From Burkholderiaceae bacterium (lineage in GTDB: Bacteria; Pseudomonadota; Gammaproteobacteria; Burkholderiales; Burkholderiaceae_F): a stretch of 64,000 bases of DNA. The translations under genes and the position numbers were made by a program. The notes beneath the pieces were generated by a model, which was given only the letters and a program-made list of their open reading frames with translations, was not told the DNA's origin and ran no database searches. Of the stretch, positions 25,614 to 33,190 are shown one piece after another (within the stretch, counting starts at the first letter, position 1; each line of letters begins with the position of its first letter). The stretch covers positions 186,001 through 250,000 of the forward strand of contig JALHMQ010000005.1 in the NCBI GenBank assembly GCA_022843955.1, given 5' to 3'.

Positions 25614-27269
25614 CTACATAGCTGACAGGCTGGTGACTGCCTTCAGACCCTCGTCGGAATTGGCATAGACGTCTCGCTGGTCGAGGACTTTTCCCTCTTT
25701 GTCTAGCAAGAACCAGCGGGCGACTTCCAGGCCGCCAGCTGGTGCCAAGTGTTTTCCTTGTGAGACAGGAACGACCGCGGCCACGAAACGCTCATGGACA
25801 AGGGTTTTCGTCGCTTCGTGCCCCATGAAATTCCCTAGGGTGTAGTCCAGCTTGCTCAGCTGGCGATGCTTGTCGTCGTACAGCACGACGAACACACGCC
25901 GGTCGATTCGCTCGGCCTCCGCCAGCGCTTCGCCAAGCGTGGCGAATGGCGTGGACCTGAAGAAACCTCGGTAGACGACCTGCCGCGCCGGATCCTCGAT
26001 CAGGCCTCGCACGCCTTTCAACAAGTGCGCGCGCACGCTGGCGCTGAAATCGCCTTCGAGGTCCGGCTTGAGCGCATCCAACCGGAAGATGTAGTCCGAC
26101 GAGGAGCGAACGACGATCTCAGAACCTTGTACATCGATCTCCCAACGCGGCGAGAACCGCGTCTCGTGGTTGTCTGATTGGGCGACCCCCAGGCTGGTGT
26201 GAACCGAAGCGCCCCGTTGCTGCATCCCGCCCTGCGTACGCACGAACTGGCCATTCAATTCGGCCACGACGACGTTGACGACCTGATCCATCGTCCGGTA
26301 GACAGCACGGCAGTTGGCGCCCAGTTGCTGCAGCTCAACGATGCTGTCCCGGCATAGATGGTTCCTGATGAAGGCGAGGTCGTCCTCCGGCTCCGTTCCG
26401 GTTTGGACGCCGGACACCAGAAGCGGCTCCAGCGCGGACAGCATCGAGCTGGCGTTCGGATGGCGCCTGTTGATCGCAGGATTGAAGCAGCGGTCAAAGA
26501 AATCCAGCAACCGTGGCGTTGTGGCTCCAGCAACAGCGGACAGTTTAGCCAGCGCTACCTCGCGCTGATGCGGCATGTTTCCGTCTGCGTCCTGCAGCGT
26601 CGCAGGAAGGACACCTGTCAACACATAGAACAGGATGGCGCCGACGAACGCGAGGTCGCTGCGTTCATCTCGCTTAGACGTACTCCCGATCGAGAGCTCC
26701 GGGAGTCGGAGAAAGCGGTTCCCAATTTCTTGGCCGTGCTCCGTGTTCAGCGCGTCGACGACGCCCTCCTTGTAGCTGAGGCCGAAGTCGAGCAACACCG
26801 GAGCCGCAACCTCTCCGTCCCTGAGGATGATGTTGTCCGACTTGATGTCCCGGTGCACCCATTCGTTGGCGTGGATGTACACGACTGCTCTGAGCAGCTC
26901 GAGCGTCAGTGTGGACCCGTCCTTCCAGCTTAGCGGCCCTCCATCCTCGATGCGCTTGCTGAGCGTGGGGCCGCGAATGAACTCAGTGACGAGAAAGAGC
27001 TTGTAATCGGGATCCGCATGGTTGTGTGCGTTGCTCGCGAGCAGGCGCGGAATCAGTGGGTGCTGGCAGGTGTCATACGCGGTGGCCTCCCGGGAGAACC
27101 GCAGCCGTCGCTCGGCATCCTTCTGTTTGCTAAGTAGCTTCAAGCACCCGATGGCGCCTGTCTCCCTGTGTTCGACGCGCCGAGTCACACCTTGGCCACC
27201 CTGGCCCAGTTCCTCGTGCCCACTCCACGCCAGCTCCCACTTCTTGTCGTCTATCCACACCTTGGTCAC
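25614..27269 (-). CDS. Serine/threonine protein kinase with C-terminal thioredoxin-like region
   Basis: A 551-residue protein from a GTG with GAGGG upstream. Residues ~15-290 form a eukaryotic-type kinase: the glycine loop is LGQGGQGVTRRV, the ATP Lys is in IGCLKLLSK, the catalytic loop is WVHRDIKSDNIIL and the DFG motif is LLDFGLSY, so all catalytic residues are present. Residues ~295-420 are a linker domain. The last ~120 residues (RVFVVLYDDKHRQLSKLDYT, GGLEVARWFLLDKEGKVLD) have a thioredoxin-like strand pattern but no CXXC. No membrane segment is seen. Kinases of this sort occur in defence islands and in signalling; the role here is open. Confidence 0.85.
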   Translation of the reverse strand: MTKVWIDDKKWELAWSGHEELGQGGQGVTRRVEHRETGAIGCLKLLSKQKDAERRLRFSREATAYDTCQHPLIPRLLASNAHNHADPDYKLFLVTEFIRGPTLSKRIEDGGPLSWKDGSTLTLELLRAVVYIHANEWVHRDIKSDNIILRDGEVAAPVLLDFGLSYKEGVVDALNTEHGQEIGNRFLRLPELSIGSTSKRDERSDLAFVGAILFYVLTGVLPATLQDADGNMPHQREVALAKLSAVAGATTPRLLDFFDRCFNPAINRRHPNASSMLSALEPLLVSGVQTGTEPEDDLAFIRNHLCRDSIVELQQLGANCRAVYRTMDQVVNVVVAELNGQFVRTQGGMQQRGASVHTSLGVAQSDNHETRFSPRWEIDVQGSEIVVRSSSDYIFRLDALKPDLEGDFSASVRAHLLKGVRGLIEDPARQVVYRGFFRSTPFATLGEALAEAERIDRRVFVVLYDDKHRQLSKLDYTLGNFMGHEATKTLVHERFVAAVVPVSQGKHLAPAGGLEVARWFLLDKEGKVLDQRDVYANSDEGLKAVTSLSAM

Positions 27270-27353
27270 TCAGCATCCCTCTGTCTTTGGCCGAATCCGG
27301 CGGGAGGGAACCTGCGACACCCGGGTGAGTCGGCGAGATGCCCGATCAACGTG

Positions 27354-28152
27354 CTACTGAGCACCAGAAAAGACCTCAGACCTCTTTCTCCAATCGTCCC
27401 ATGTGACCTTCGGGTCAGTCGGAAACGTCTTGAGGATGCGCTTCTCGCCGCTCGCCTTCCGCTTCGCGTTCTCGTCCCACGCTGCCTGGCCTCCAGTGCG
27501 AGTTGCGGCGTAGAGCATCTCTGCCGTTCGCGTGTCGACACCAAGGTCGGCCATGGCTTGCTTGCGTCAATCAACCCGATGTCGAGCACCAGCGACTTGG
27601 CAAGAGGAGCCCTCGCACCAAGCATCAGGTCGCCCGTCGCATCTCGCAGTCGCTTCGACCCGAATGTCTCAACGAACAGGTACGTCCAGTACTCGCAGCT
27701 CGTGAAGGCAACCATGAAGCGCCCTATGGCGAGCGCCCATGCGTCCATGAGCTTCTGATGCTCAGCAGCATCAACGGTGACAGGCTCGCCAGCCATGACT
27801 AGGTTCGCGATGTGCACAAGCGCGTCGAGGACGCGTTCAGCAGGCTGAAAGGGCTGGCGGGTCCCGCCTTGCCAACCCATGTTCGAGACTTTGACAACGT
27901 CCGTGAACAGGCGGTTGTCGCAGAGCAGCTTGAACGCGAGCGTGAAGCCCTTGGGCGCGACAACGTCCACGTGGCCGGCGTTCGGGTGCTTCTCTTCCTT
28001 GGCTCGAAATTCATGGTCCAGCAGCCGCAGCAGCCGCTTATCCGGGGCACTCGGGGCAGAAGAATAGAAGTAGTCAGTCCCATCGGTCGCCCCGGTGAGC
28101 TGCCCGTCGCCACAGAGCCGTGGTACGGCTTTCCGTCATTGAACGTCGTCAT
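27354..28152 (-). pseudogene. Frame-disrupted gene of unknown function
   Basis: Coherent protein sequence is spread over three frames. It starts at ATG 28152 (MTTFNDGKPYHGSVATG) and continues in a second frame with RLLRLLDHEFRAKEEKHPN, then GHVDVVAPKGFTLAFKLL to VLDIGLIDASK near 27560. It finishes in a third frame from MADLGVDTRTAEMLYAATR to VTWDDWRKRSEVFSGAQ. The junction near 27555 lies in a CAAG repeat; one more 4-nt copy would rejoin the frames. Near 28060 one missing T and one extra C would restore a CPEC-type zinc site (FFCPECPDKRLL). Either the gene is decaying or this stretch has consensus indels. Confidence 0.6.
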
Positions 28153-28163
28153 GGTTTGTGATG

Positions 28164-28440
28164 CTACGCCGCCTCTGCGACTCGAAACCCCGACGCGTAC
28201 TCCAGCAACTCGGCATTGATCGCATCGTGCTCGGGCGAGTAGTGCGACTCGCGATGACAGTTCGGGTACAGGTCCATGTAGTTCCACACACAATCGCTCT
28301 TGTCGGCCCGAGGGTGCTGCGCACGTCGACGAAGCCAACCCGCCAACCCTGTCTCTGGTGTCCTTGCAATCTCCGCTTCACCATCGATCGCGCACGGGCG
28401 CCAACCTGTTGGTGGCCTACTTTAGGAAGCCTGACTTCTG
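28164..28440 (-). pseudogene. Degraded coding remnant
   Basis: An in-frame stretch without a start codon reads PCAIDGEAEIARTPETGLAG and, further on, CVWNYMDLYPNCHRESHYS, ending GFRVAEAA. The amino-acid pattern (WNYMDLYPNCHRESH) is that of a real protein, but the frame is closed upstream by a stop at about 28430 and a neighbouring frame carries more coherent sequence, so the gene is truncated or shifted. It lies immediately upstream of the frame-disrupted gene at 27354-28152. The 28441-28734 stretch beyond it shows no convincing gene. Confidence 0.4.
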
Positions 28441-28734
28441 TGTCTACAACTTGATCACCTACCGCACGTGCATGGCCAGGTGAGATCCCAGGAAGCTGCC
28501 TGTCGCCACCGTCCAACTGATGGCCTACTGCCGGTGCCGGTGCCGGCGAGCGGCGGCTAGGTTGCAAGCTGATCAACATGGAGCTTCGCGCTGCCACTGC
28601 AACAACCCTGGCACAGAAGTAGGCTCGTCGCAGCAACTTGTGCACGACCTTCGAGGACTCGGTGACGCAGGCGTCACCAAGTGCTTGTCGGAGCTCACGC
28701 GACGAAGCAAAGAATTCGGCGCACTACGCCAGCA

Positions 28735-29016
28735 TCAGTACGTCACGCCGCTCGACAGCAAGTACGCGATGACCGCGATCGTCGTCCCGATGATGTTCAG
28801 CGCGGTTTTCAACAGCCGAACCCCGGCCGACTTGACCGCTTGCTTCTGTGCTTCTGGCCGATCGCCCCAGGCGCGGTTGTAGAGATATCGCACCGACTCG
28901 ATGACGACCATGACGCCGACGACAATCAACACGTACTCGGGTCGCTTCACCCAGAACATGATCCAGATCGACCAGGCAATGAAGGCAACCCCGATCAGTG
29001 GGTGAAGGCCGAACAT
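28735..29016 (-). CDS. Small integral membrane protein
   Basis: A 93-residue protein with three predicted membrane segments: HPLIGVAFIAWSIWIMFWV (5-23), YVLIVVGVMVVIESVRYLY (28-46) and LLKTALNIIGTTIAVIAYLL (68-87), with a basic loop (RAWGDRPEAQKQ) between the last two. There is no recognised family. Spacing to the SET-domain gene upstream (about 100 nt) would allow a shared transcript. Confidence 0.6.
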   Translation of the reverse strand: MFGLHPLIGVAFIAWSIWIMFWVKRPEYVLIVVGVMVVIESVRYLYNRAWGDRPEAQKQAVKSAGVRLLKTALNIIGTTIAVIAYLLSSGVTY

Positions 29017-29117
29017 CCGTCAGGCATCCGTGAGAGTCGCCGCTGTCGCATCCGCCGCACGTGAACCCATCGCCGATATGAGCCCCGCCTCGCCCACCGT
29101 TACCTCGTCCAACCCCG

Positions 29118-29525
29118 TCACAGGAAACCGTTGCAGTCAGCCGCACCGCACTTGCAAGGCAGTCGACCTTCGTGGTGCGTCTCGCCATAGTCCGCGGTCA
29201 GCTCCTCGCCCGCTGCGATCGCATGGAGCGCGTAAACCTCGATTCGCCCGTAGGCGATCCTAATGTATGCGTTCGGCTGGCAGGAGTGGTTCAGGAAGCG
29301 CAGCGGGCTTTTGCCGCGACTGGCATCGACCGCGTGCCGCTCGTCTAGCTCCACGATGTGAATGCGCTGGCGCGAAGCCGCGCGCCGGCGCCCCTCACGC
29401 ACGGAGATCGTCTCCCCGTCCAGCTCACCGATCTTGCGCCTCGCTGGTAGCTCGTGAACCGCGAACACGCCGGTTCCTTCGATCCTGCTTGGGAGCGCCC
29501 TGACACGCGCGCCGGCTGTCGCCAT
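29118..29525 (-). CDS. SET-domain protein-lysine methyltransferase-like protein
   Basis: A ~135-residue single SET domain. RIEGTGVFAVHELPARRKIG is the SET-N segment, SPLRFLNHSCQPNAYIR the NHSC motif that forms the SAM pocket, and GEELTADYGETHHEG the ELxxDY motif; the C-terminus (PCKCGAADCNGFL) is a post-SET zinc Cys cluster. All catalytic landmarks are present. Bacterial SET proteins of this compact type methylate lysines of unknown targets and are usually acquired horizontally. The start is ATG 29525, or a GTG at 29540 just after the preceding gene's stop. Confidence 0.88.
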   Translation of the reverse strand: MATAGARVRALPSRIEGTGVFAVHELPARRKIGELDGETISVREGRRRAASRQRIHIVELDERHAVDASRGKSPLRFLNHSCQPNAYIRIAYGRIEVYALHAIAAGEELTADYGETHHEGRLPCKCGAADCNGFL

Positions 29526-29544
29526 GTCTCCTTGGCCCACCGCG

Positions 29545-29904
29545 TTACACCGACCTGATTTCCCTGGAACGCGCGTTGCGCCGCGCGCCGTCGACCGACT
29601 TCAACGCCGCCCGCACCCGCGCCAGCGTCTTCCTGGCCCGAGCTTGCTTCAGCAGCGTTCGTGCCTTGCGCATCAGCACCATCGCAGCCTCGACCCGCGC
29701 CTGGTCCGTGTCCACCGCGCCGAAAGCAGCCGCCAACTCTCGGTCCGCGAGGACCGCGCTCCGGTGCATCCGGTAGATCGCCGGGATGACGAGGTTTGCC
29801 TGGCCTTCCGGGTCGTCCGCCGGAACGTTCGCGCCCTTGATCTCGCCCAGCGCCACCAGCGTGTCGACCACGCCGTCGGCAAAGTCTGAGCATGAGTAAG
29901 TCAT
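29545..29904 (-). CDS. Small helical protein, unknown function
   Basis: A 119-residue helical protein (MTYSCSDFADGVVDTLVALG, VEAAMVLMRKARTLLKQARA). AGGAG is directly followed by ATGCCGATG; only the second ATG (29904) has a usable 6-nt spacing, so that start is chosen over 29910. The gene is followed after 4-19 nt by the SET gene, so they are probably one operon. No family was recognised. Confidence 0.6.
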   Translation of the reverse strand: MTYSCSDFADGVVDTLVALGEIKGANVPADDPEGQANLVIPAIYRMHRSAVLADRELAAAFGAVDTDQARVEAAMVLMRKARTLLKQARARKTLARVRAALKSVDGARRNARSREIRSV

Positions 29905-30018
29905 CGGCATCTCCTAAGGTTATGGACCTATCGTGCCACCGGCAGCGCGCCTCTCAACCGCTGCACGTCTGCCGGTCTTCCTGCGGCAGCGCACTGTGCC
30001 TGGTGCATGGCCCGGCCG

Positions 30019-30462
30019 TCAGCGCGTGGCGTCCGCGCAGACTTCGTCCGGCACCTCGATGACGTCCCCCAGTGTCGACTTGACCAGGCACCGAAGTTCC
30101 GCGATCAGCTTGGTCGGGCCGACCACTCCCTCGCCGTCGCGCCCAACCGACTCGATCGTCCGTCCGCGCCAGTCCTTCGCGCAGAGTCGCCCGCCACGGA
30201 GTTCCTGATTCCAGGGACTCGTCTCGATCATGGCTTGTTCGAGGAGAGGGCCGCCCTGTCGCCAGTCTTCCGAGAAGTCGATGGTGAAGCCGTCCTTCGT
30301 TAGGAGGTACTTGCGACCATTCGAGCCGACGTACACCGTGTACCGCTTCAACGTGTCGCCGACCAGCACGACACGGCCGCCGGTGGCCTGCAGTAGCTGC
30401 GCCTTCAACACCGCCCAGTCAAGGGCTGCGGCCTTCATTTCGTCCGTTCCGACTTTTGCCAT
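30019..30462 (-). CDS. Phage NinX-like protein (DUF2591 type)
   Basis: A 147-residue protein with the hallmarks of lambdoid-phage NinX: the opening KAAALDWAVLKAQLLQATGG, the middle FSEDWRQGGPLLEQAMIET with W-x-x-GGP, and the end GPTKLIAELRCLVKSTLGD followed by VEVP-like IEVPDEV. The molecular function of NinX is unknown; it lies in the nin recombination/regulation region of phages. Its presence here suggests phage-derived cargo. The start is supported by GGGGAA about 8 nt upstream. Confidence 0.8.
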   Translation of the reverse strand: MAKVGTDEMKAAALDWAVLKAQLLQATGGRVVLVGDTLKRYTVYVGSNGRKYLLTKDGFTIDFSEDWRQGGPLLEQAMIETSPWNQELRGGRLCAKDWRGRTIESVGRDGEGVVGPTKLIAELRCLVKSTLGDVIEVPDEVCADATR

Positions 30463-30653
30463 GGTGTCCGTTCCCCTCGTCCGATGCGACACCACCACTT
30501 TGCCGGCCCGCGACCCGAGATCAAGGCCGTGTGGCGCCCGCCGGCGACCTCACCGGCCACCGTGTCCGCCTCGTCGTGCAGTGGTCGCGGCGTGATCCAC
30601 TCCCGAGTCGCCAAGCCGTCGCACCACCGCGCACCTCTGTACGCCACCCGCAT
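30435..30653 (-). CDS. Possible small protein upstream of the NinX-like gene
   Basis: A 72-residue frame (MRVAYRGARWCDGLATREW...) that overlaps the start of the NinX-like gene by 28 nt on the same strand. The first ~60 residues read coherently and have a mixed acidic/aromatic composition (ITPRPLHDEADTVAGEVAGG), unlike a random shadow frame. There is no clear ribosome binding site or family. The rest of the interval to 30955 holds no other supported gene. Confidence 0.3.
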   Translation of the reverse strand: MRVAYRGARWCDGLATREWITPRPLHDEADTVAGEVAGGRHTALISGRGPAKWWCRIGRGERTPWQKSERTK

Positions 30654-30955
30654 GCAATACTCATCCGGTCCATCGCACGATTCGTCGTGCCGCCGCGCCC
30701 GTTAAGCGCCCGTCTCCCGCCGTCGTCACTGCCTACCCCGGCGCCGGCTTCTCTCCGCGACCGCTCACCGAGCGGCTTTGCCCGTCCCCTGTCTGCGCGC
30801 TATCTACGCCTGGCGATCTGCTGAGGTCGCTTAGGAGCGCTCGTACACGTTCTTTCAACTCCACCCGAAGGGGATCGCCCTTCGGGGTCATCCATCGCTT
30901 CCTTCGGCCTTTCAACCACGCATGCGGTAAGCGTCGCATGCAGACGGAATCGACG

Positions 30956-31273
30956 ATGACCCTCTATCGGAAGATGTCTGCACGGGAGGTCGCCGAGCTG
31001 ATCGATGCGCTCAAGGAGCTGCGCAAGGCGGCCGGCATCGGCTCCTTCGGCGTGCTTGTCGAGGAGCTGCGCACGGCCGCGCTGTTTGCGGCCTTCACCT
31101 TCCTGCTTCTCACCCTGATCCTGCAGTATGTCGTTCGTGCCCAGGACGCTCGTGAGGCCCGCAAGAAGGCGGCAGCCCATGCCCGTGCAGCAATCGACGC
31201 CCAACGGCGACGCATGATTGCGCGCCGAATCGATCGGCAACGCGCTGTTTCACTCAACCAGAGGTCGAGGTAA
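30956..31273 (+). CDS. Small single-pass membrane protein
   Basis: A 105-residue protein. An N-terminal helix (MSAREVAELIDALKELRKAA), one membrane segment (ALFAAFTFLLLTLILQYVV) and a long basic, helical tail (EARKKAAAHARAAIDAQRRR). The ATG at 30956 has GGAA at a 6-nt spacing; an in-frame ATG 18 nt upstream lacks one. It is followed after 4 nt by another small membrane protein, so the two are co-transcribed. No family was recognised. Confidence 0.62.
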   Translation: MTLYRKMSAREVAELIDALKELRKAAGIGSFGVLVEELRTAALFAAFTFLLLTLILQYVVRAQDAREARKKAAAHARAAIDAQRRRMIARRIDRQRAVSLNQRSR

Positions 31274-31277
31274 AATC

Positions 31278-31424
31278 ATGTCCATGACAACCGTCGTGAT
31301 TTTCTTCGCCGTTCTCTGGCTCCTCGTCGGCGTGGCGACCTATCGGATCGTCTCGCAGCTGAAGCAGGAGACACGCGAAGCTGAAATCGAGCTTGAGCGC
31401 ATCGAGCGCGGCGAGCTCTACTAG
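31278..31424 (+). CDS. Tiny membrane protein with acidic coiled-coil tail
   Basis: A 48-residue protein: one membrane helix at the N-terminus (TTVVIFFAVLWLLVGVATYR) and a charged helix (LKQETREAEIELERIERGEL). GAGG lies 8 nt before the ATG. Together with the preceding basic-tailed membrane protein it looks like a two-component membrane pair with opposite tail charges, possibly interacting. A Rho-independent terminator follows at 31455-31478. Confidence 0.6.
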   Translation: MSMTTVVIFFAVLWLLVGVATYRIVSQLKQETREAEIELERIERGELY

Positions 31425-31454
31425 CACTCGTCCACCCATCCCCATAGCCCTCGC

Positions 31455-31478
31455 AGCCCCGTGCTCGCGGGGGCTTTT
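31455..31478 (+). terminator. Rho-independent terminator
   Basis: AGCCCC pairs with GGGGCT across a short GC-rich loop (GTGCTCGCGG region), followed directly by TTTT. It lies 31 nt after the stop of the small membrane protein gene and closes the 30956-31424 unit. Confidence 0.7.
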
Positions 31479-31587
31479 CATTCCAGCACCGCTACTGAAC
31501 CCTGTCGTTCGACCGCCTTCGCCCGCCCAAGGGTGCTCGGCGCGCCGTTCGCTCGACAGTTCGGTTGTTCAATCCAAAGGAAACACC

Positions 31588-31950
31588 GTGATCAACTCCG
31601 TCTACGAAGCGCTCGTGCTTCAGATCAAGCGCGCCCTGGTCCTGCACGGCTGGACCCCCCTCGACAGCGTCTGCCTGGCCTACCGCGACTACCCCACCGC
31701 TGTTGGCACCAAGCGTGCGCTGACCTTCCTGTCCGACTTCGGACACAACACTCGTCACCTGATGCTTCGTGGCCATTACGACAGCGAGGGCACGAACGTG
31801 ATCGAGGCCGACTGTTTGCTCATTCCAAAGACCGCCGACCCGGGCACGCTTGAACACTTGGTCGCTCGCTTTGCCACTGCCGCCGACGCTCATGTCCAAG
31901 CGAGCTATGCCGTCCGTCTTCTGCGCGTCTTTGGCGTAGGTGCCTCATGA
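31588..31950 (+). CDS. Unknown soluble protein (first of a coupled pair)
   Basis: A 120-residue protein from a GTG with AAAGGAAAC upstream. The sequence opens INSVYEALVLQIKRALVLHG and includes LTFLSDFGHNTRHLMLRG and NVIEADCLLIPK, compatible with a small alpha/beta fold. It overlaps the next gene by 4 nt (ATGA). There are no membrane segments and no family was recognised. The pair is enclosed by two terminators (31455 and 32305), so it forms its own transcription unit. Confidence 0.6.
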   Translation: MINSVYEALVLQIKRALVLHGWTPLDSVCLAYRDYPTAVGTKRALTFLSDFGHNTRHLMLRGHYDSEGTNVIEADCLLIPKTADPGTLEHLVARFATAADAHVQASYAVRLLRVFGVGAS

Positions 31951-32285
31951 AGACTGTCGTCATGCTGCAGGGTCCGCCGCGCCACGATATGTGCGGGCAG
32001 TCGTTGCCGCGCAATCTGACCGTCACCGATCGGGTGATCTCACCGGGACTTGCAACTCGCATCCATCGGTATGCGCTCGCGCGCCTGGACCAGGCTGGAT
32101 TCCTCAGCTCCGTCGAGGGTTGGGAGGTTGAGATCTACACCATCGACGGCGACGACCAGCCTACCGACCGCGCGTACTGCGCACGCTTTCGCAACGTCGC
32201 CGGCGGGTACCTCGAAGTCATCGGCATCCTGACCAGCCGCGGCTGGCCCACCCTCGACCATGGCCTCAGCATCGGCGAGGACTAA
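31947..32285 (+). CDS. Unknown soluble protein (second of a coupled pair)
   Basis: A 112-residue protein translationally coupled to the previous gene. It contains CGQSLPRNLTVTDRVISPG and a strand-rich middle (GWEVEIYTIDGDD, FRNVAGGYLEVIGILTSRG), ending LDHGLSIGED. No motif or family was recognised. A strong terminator follows after 19 nt. Confidence 0.6.
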   Translation: MKTVVMLQGPPRHDMCGQSLPRNLTVTDRVISPGLATRIHRYALARLDQAGFLSSVEGWEVEIYTIDGDDQPTDRAYCARFRNVAGGYLEVIGILTSRGWPTLDHGLSIGED

Positions 32286-32304
32286 CACGCAGGACCATTC
32301 CACC

Positions 32305-32337
32305 AGCCGCCCGTGCCTCTCGCACCGGCGGCTTTTT
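32305..32337 (+). terminator. Rho-independent terminator
   Basis: A long hairpin: AGCCGCC-C-GTGC-CTCTC-GCAC-C-GGCGGCT followed by TTTTT. Both the outer 7-bp and inner 4-bp stems are perfect. It closes the 31588-32285 unit. Confidence 0.85.
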
Positions 32338-32470
32338 CTTGCGCTTCCCGTTCGCGGTGCCGATTGCCGTCGATGCTGCGGTGATCTGCGCCCGCCTGCC
32401 TTGAACCACGCCTCTCCGGACGATATGACTGTATAGGCGCGGGACTTCCGTGCGCTCTTGGAGAGTTGCT

Positions 32471-32836
32471 ATGACGAAGGACGGGATGTTGCTTGTCGGG
32501 TACGGAACGGCGCAGACCTTTGTGGTCGCGGTCGGGCTCCACAGCGGTTTGCCTTGGTGGCCACTGGCCGCGCTCCAGGGCCTCCTGGTCCTTGCCGTGT
32601 GGAAGGCACGGGTGGATGGCCTCATGGACGGGGGACTGGTGCTCGCAGCCGTGTTCCTCGCCTTGTTCATGGGGATGGTTGCAGCCTTCAGCGGTGTCGA
32701 GGTGAACGAGACACTGCGCAACACCCGTGAGGATTTGACCCGATCGCAAGTGGATTCGCTCCGGCAAGCGACCCTGCTGGCTGCCGCTGTATTCCTTGCC
32801 TGGCTGGCGACCAGGTGGGCCGTGGTCGAGCGGTAG
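32471..32836 (+). CDS. Small multi-pass membrane protein
   Basis: A 121-residue protein with about four membrane segments (GMLLVGYGTAQTFVVAVGL, PLAALQGLLVLAVWKA, LVLAAVFLALFMGMVAAF, ATLLAAAVFLAWLATRW), with a charged loop (NETLRNTREDLTRSQVDS) before the last. GGAG lies 8 nt before the ATG. No family was recognised. A hairpin (32851-32873) follows its stop. Confidence 0.62.
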   Translation: MTKDGMLLVGYGTAQTFVVAVGLHSGLPWWPLAALQGLLVLAVWKARVDGLMDGGLVLAAVFLALFMGMVAAFSGVEVNETLRNTREDLTRSQVDSLRQATLLAAAVFLAWLATRWAVVER

Positions 32837-32850
32837 CGACTGCGTGCGAC

Positions 32851-32873
32851 GACCGCCGGGCTGACCGGCGGTC
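32851..32873 (+). terminator. GC-rich hairpin after membrane-protein gene (terminator-like)
   Basis: A perfect 9-bp stem GACCGCCGG-GCTGA-CCGGCGGTC lies 14 nt after the stop. It lacks a clear T-tract, so it is either a weak or Rho-assisted terminator or an RNA stability element. Confidence 0.5.
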
Positions 32874-32912
32874 TCGCCGCGTGGCGACCAGTTGTTCCCG
32901 CCAATTACATGC

Positions 32913-32964
32913 GAGAACTGGTCAATACATTCGAAAACTGGACAACATATTCGAGAACTGGACC
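32913..32964. repeat. Tandem 20-bp repeats, 2.6 copies
   Basis: GAGAACTGGTCAATACATTC (32913-32932) is followed without a gap by GAAAACTGGACAACATATTC (32933-32952) and GAGAACTGGACC (32953-32964). A flanking GACCAGTT (32886-32893) pairs with AACTGGTC (32916-32923), so an inverted partial copy precedes the array. The array is AT-richer than its surroundings. It resembles protein-binding site arrays such as iterons or transposon-end sites. Confidence 0.7.
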
Positions 32965-32994
32965 GGCTGCACGTCGTGACTGCGCGCCACACGG

Positions 32995-33086
32995 CAACGC
33001 TGGACTCTTGGCTTCAGATCGGCTGGAATGTCGGCTCTGCGGGTCGCTGGCGACTTCGCCGTTCGGCCACAAGGCGACATTCGCCG
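32995..33086 (+). repeat. Dispersed ~90-bp repeat, copy 1
   Basis: Contains CAACGCTGGAC, CAGATCGGCTGGAATGTCGG, then TGCGGGTCGCTGGCGACTTC and CGGCCACAAGGCGACATTC. The same blocks in the same order occur at 35670-35757 and, inverted, at 51431-51521. It lies between the 20-bp repeats and the toxin-antitoxin pair. Confidence 0.65.
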
Positions 33087-33156
33087 CTACGTTTGATTTC
33101 GCCGTGAAGCAGACATTCTTCCGCGGTGCTCGACGATCCCTGTCGAGCCGCGACGT

Positions 33157-33190
33157 TTGACAGGCGTATCTGTATGGATACAATGCTTTA
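33157..33190 (+). promoter_or_regulatory. Sigma-70-type promoter of the toxin-antitoxin operon, apparently leaderless
   Basis: TTGACA (33157-33162), a 16-nt spacer, and TACAAT (33179-33184). The toxin ATG follows 6 nt after the -10 box, so the transcript would start at or next to the ATG and lack a ribosome binding site. The spacer and -10 contain the near-palindrome GTATC-TGTATG-GATAC, a likely operator for autoregulation by the antitoxin. Confidence 0.7.

Noticed and set aside
32913-32964. CRISPR array
   Set aside because: The 20-bp units are directly adjacent with no spacers, only 2.6 copies, and no cas operon is present; the Cas4-like genes are elsewhere and incomplete as CRISPR evidence.
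32995-33086. Integron attC site interpretation of the dispersed repeat
   Set aside because: No GTTRRRY/RYYYAAC core pair was found at the copies and no integron integrase is in the window.
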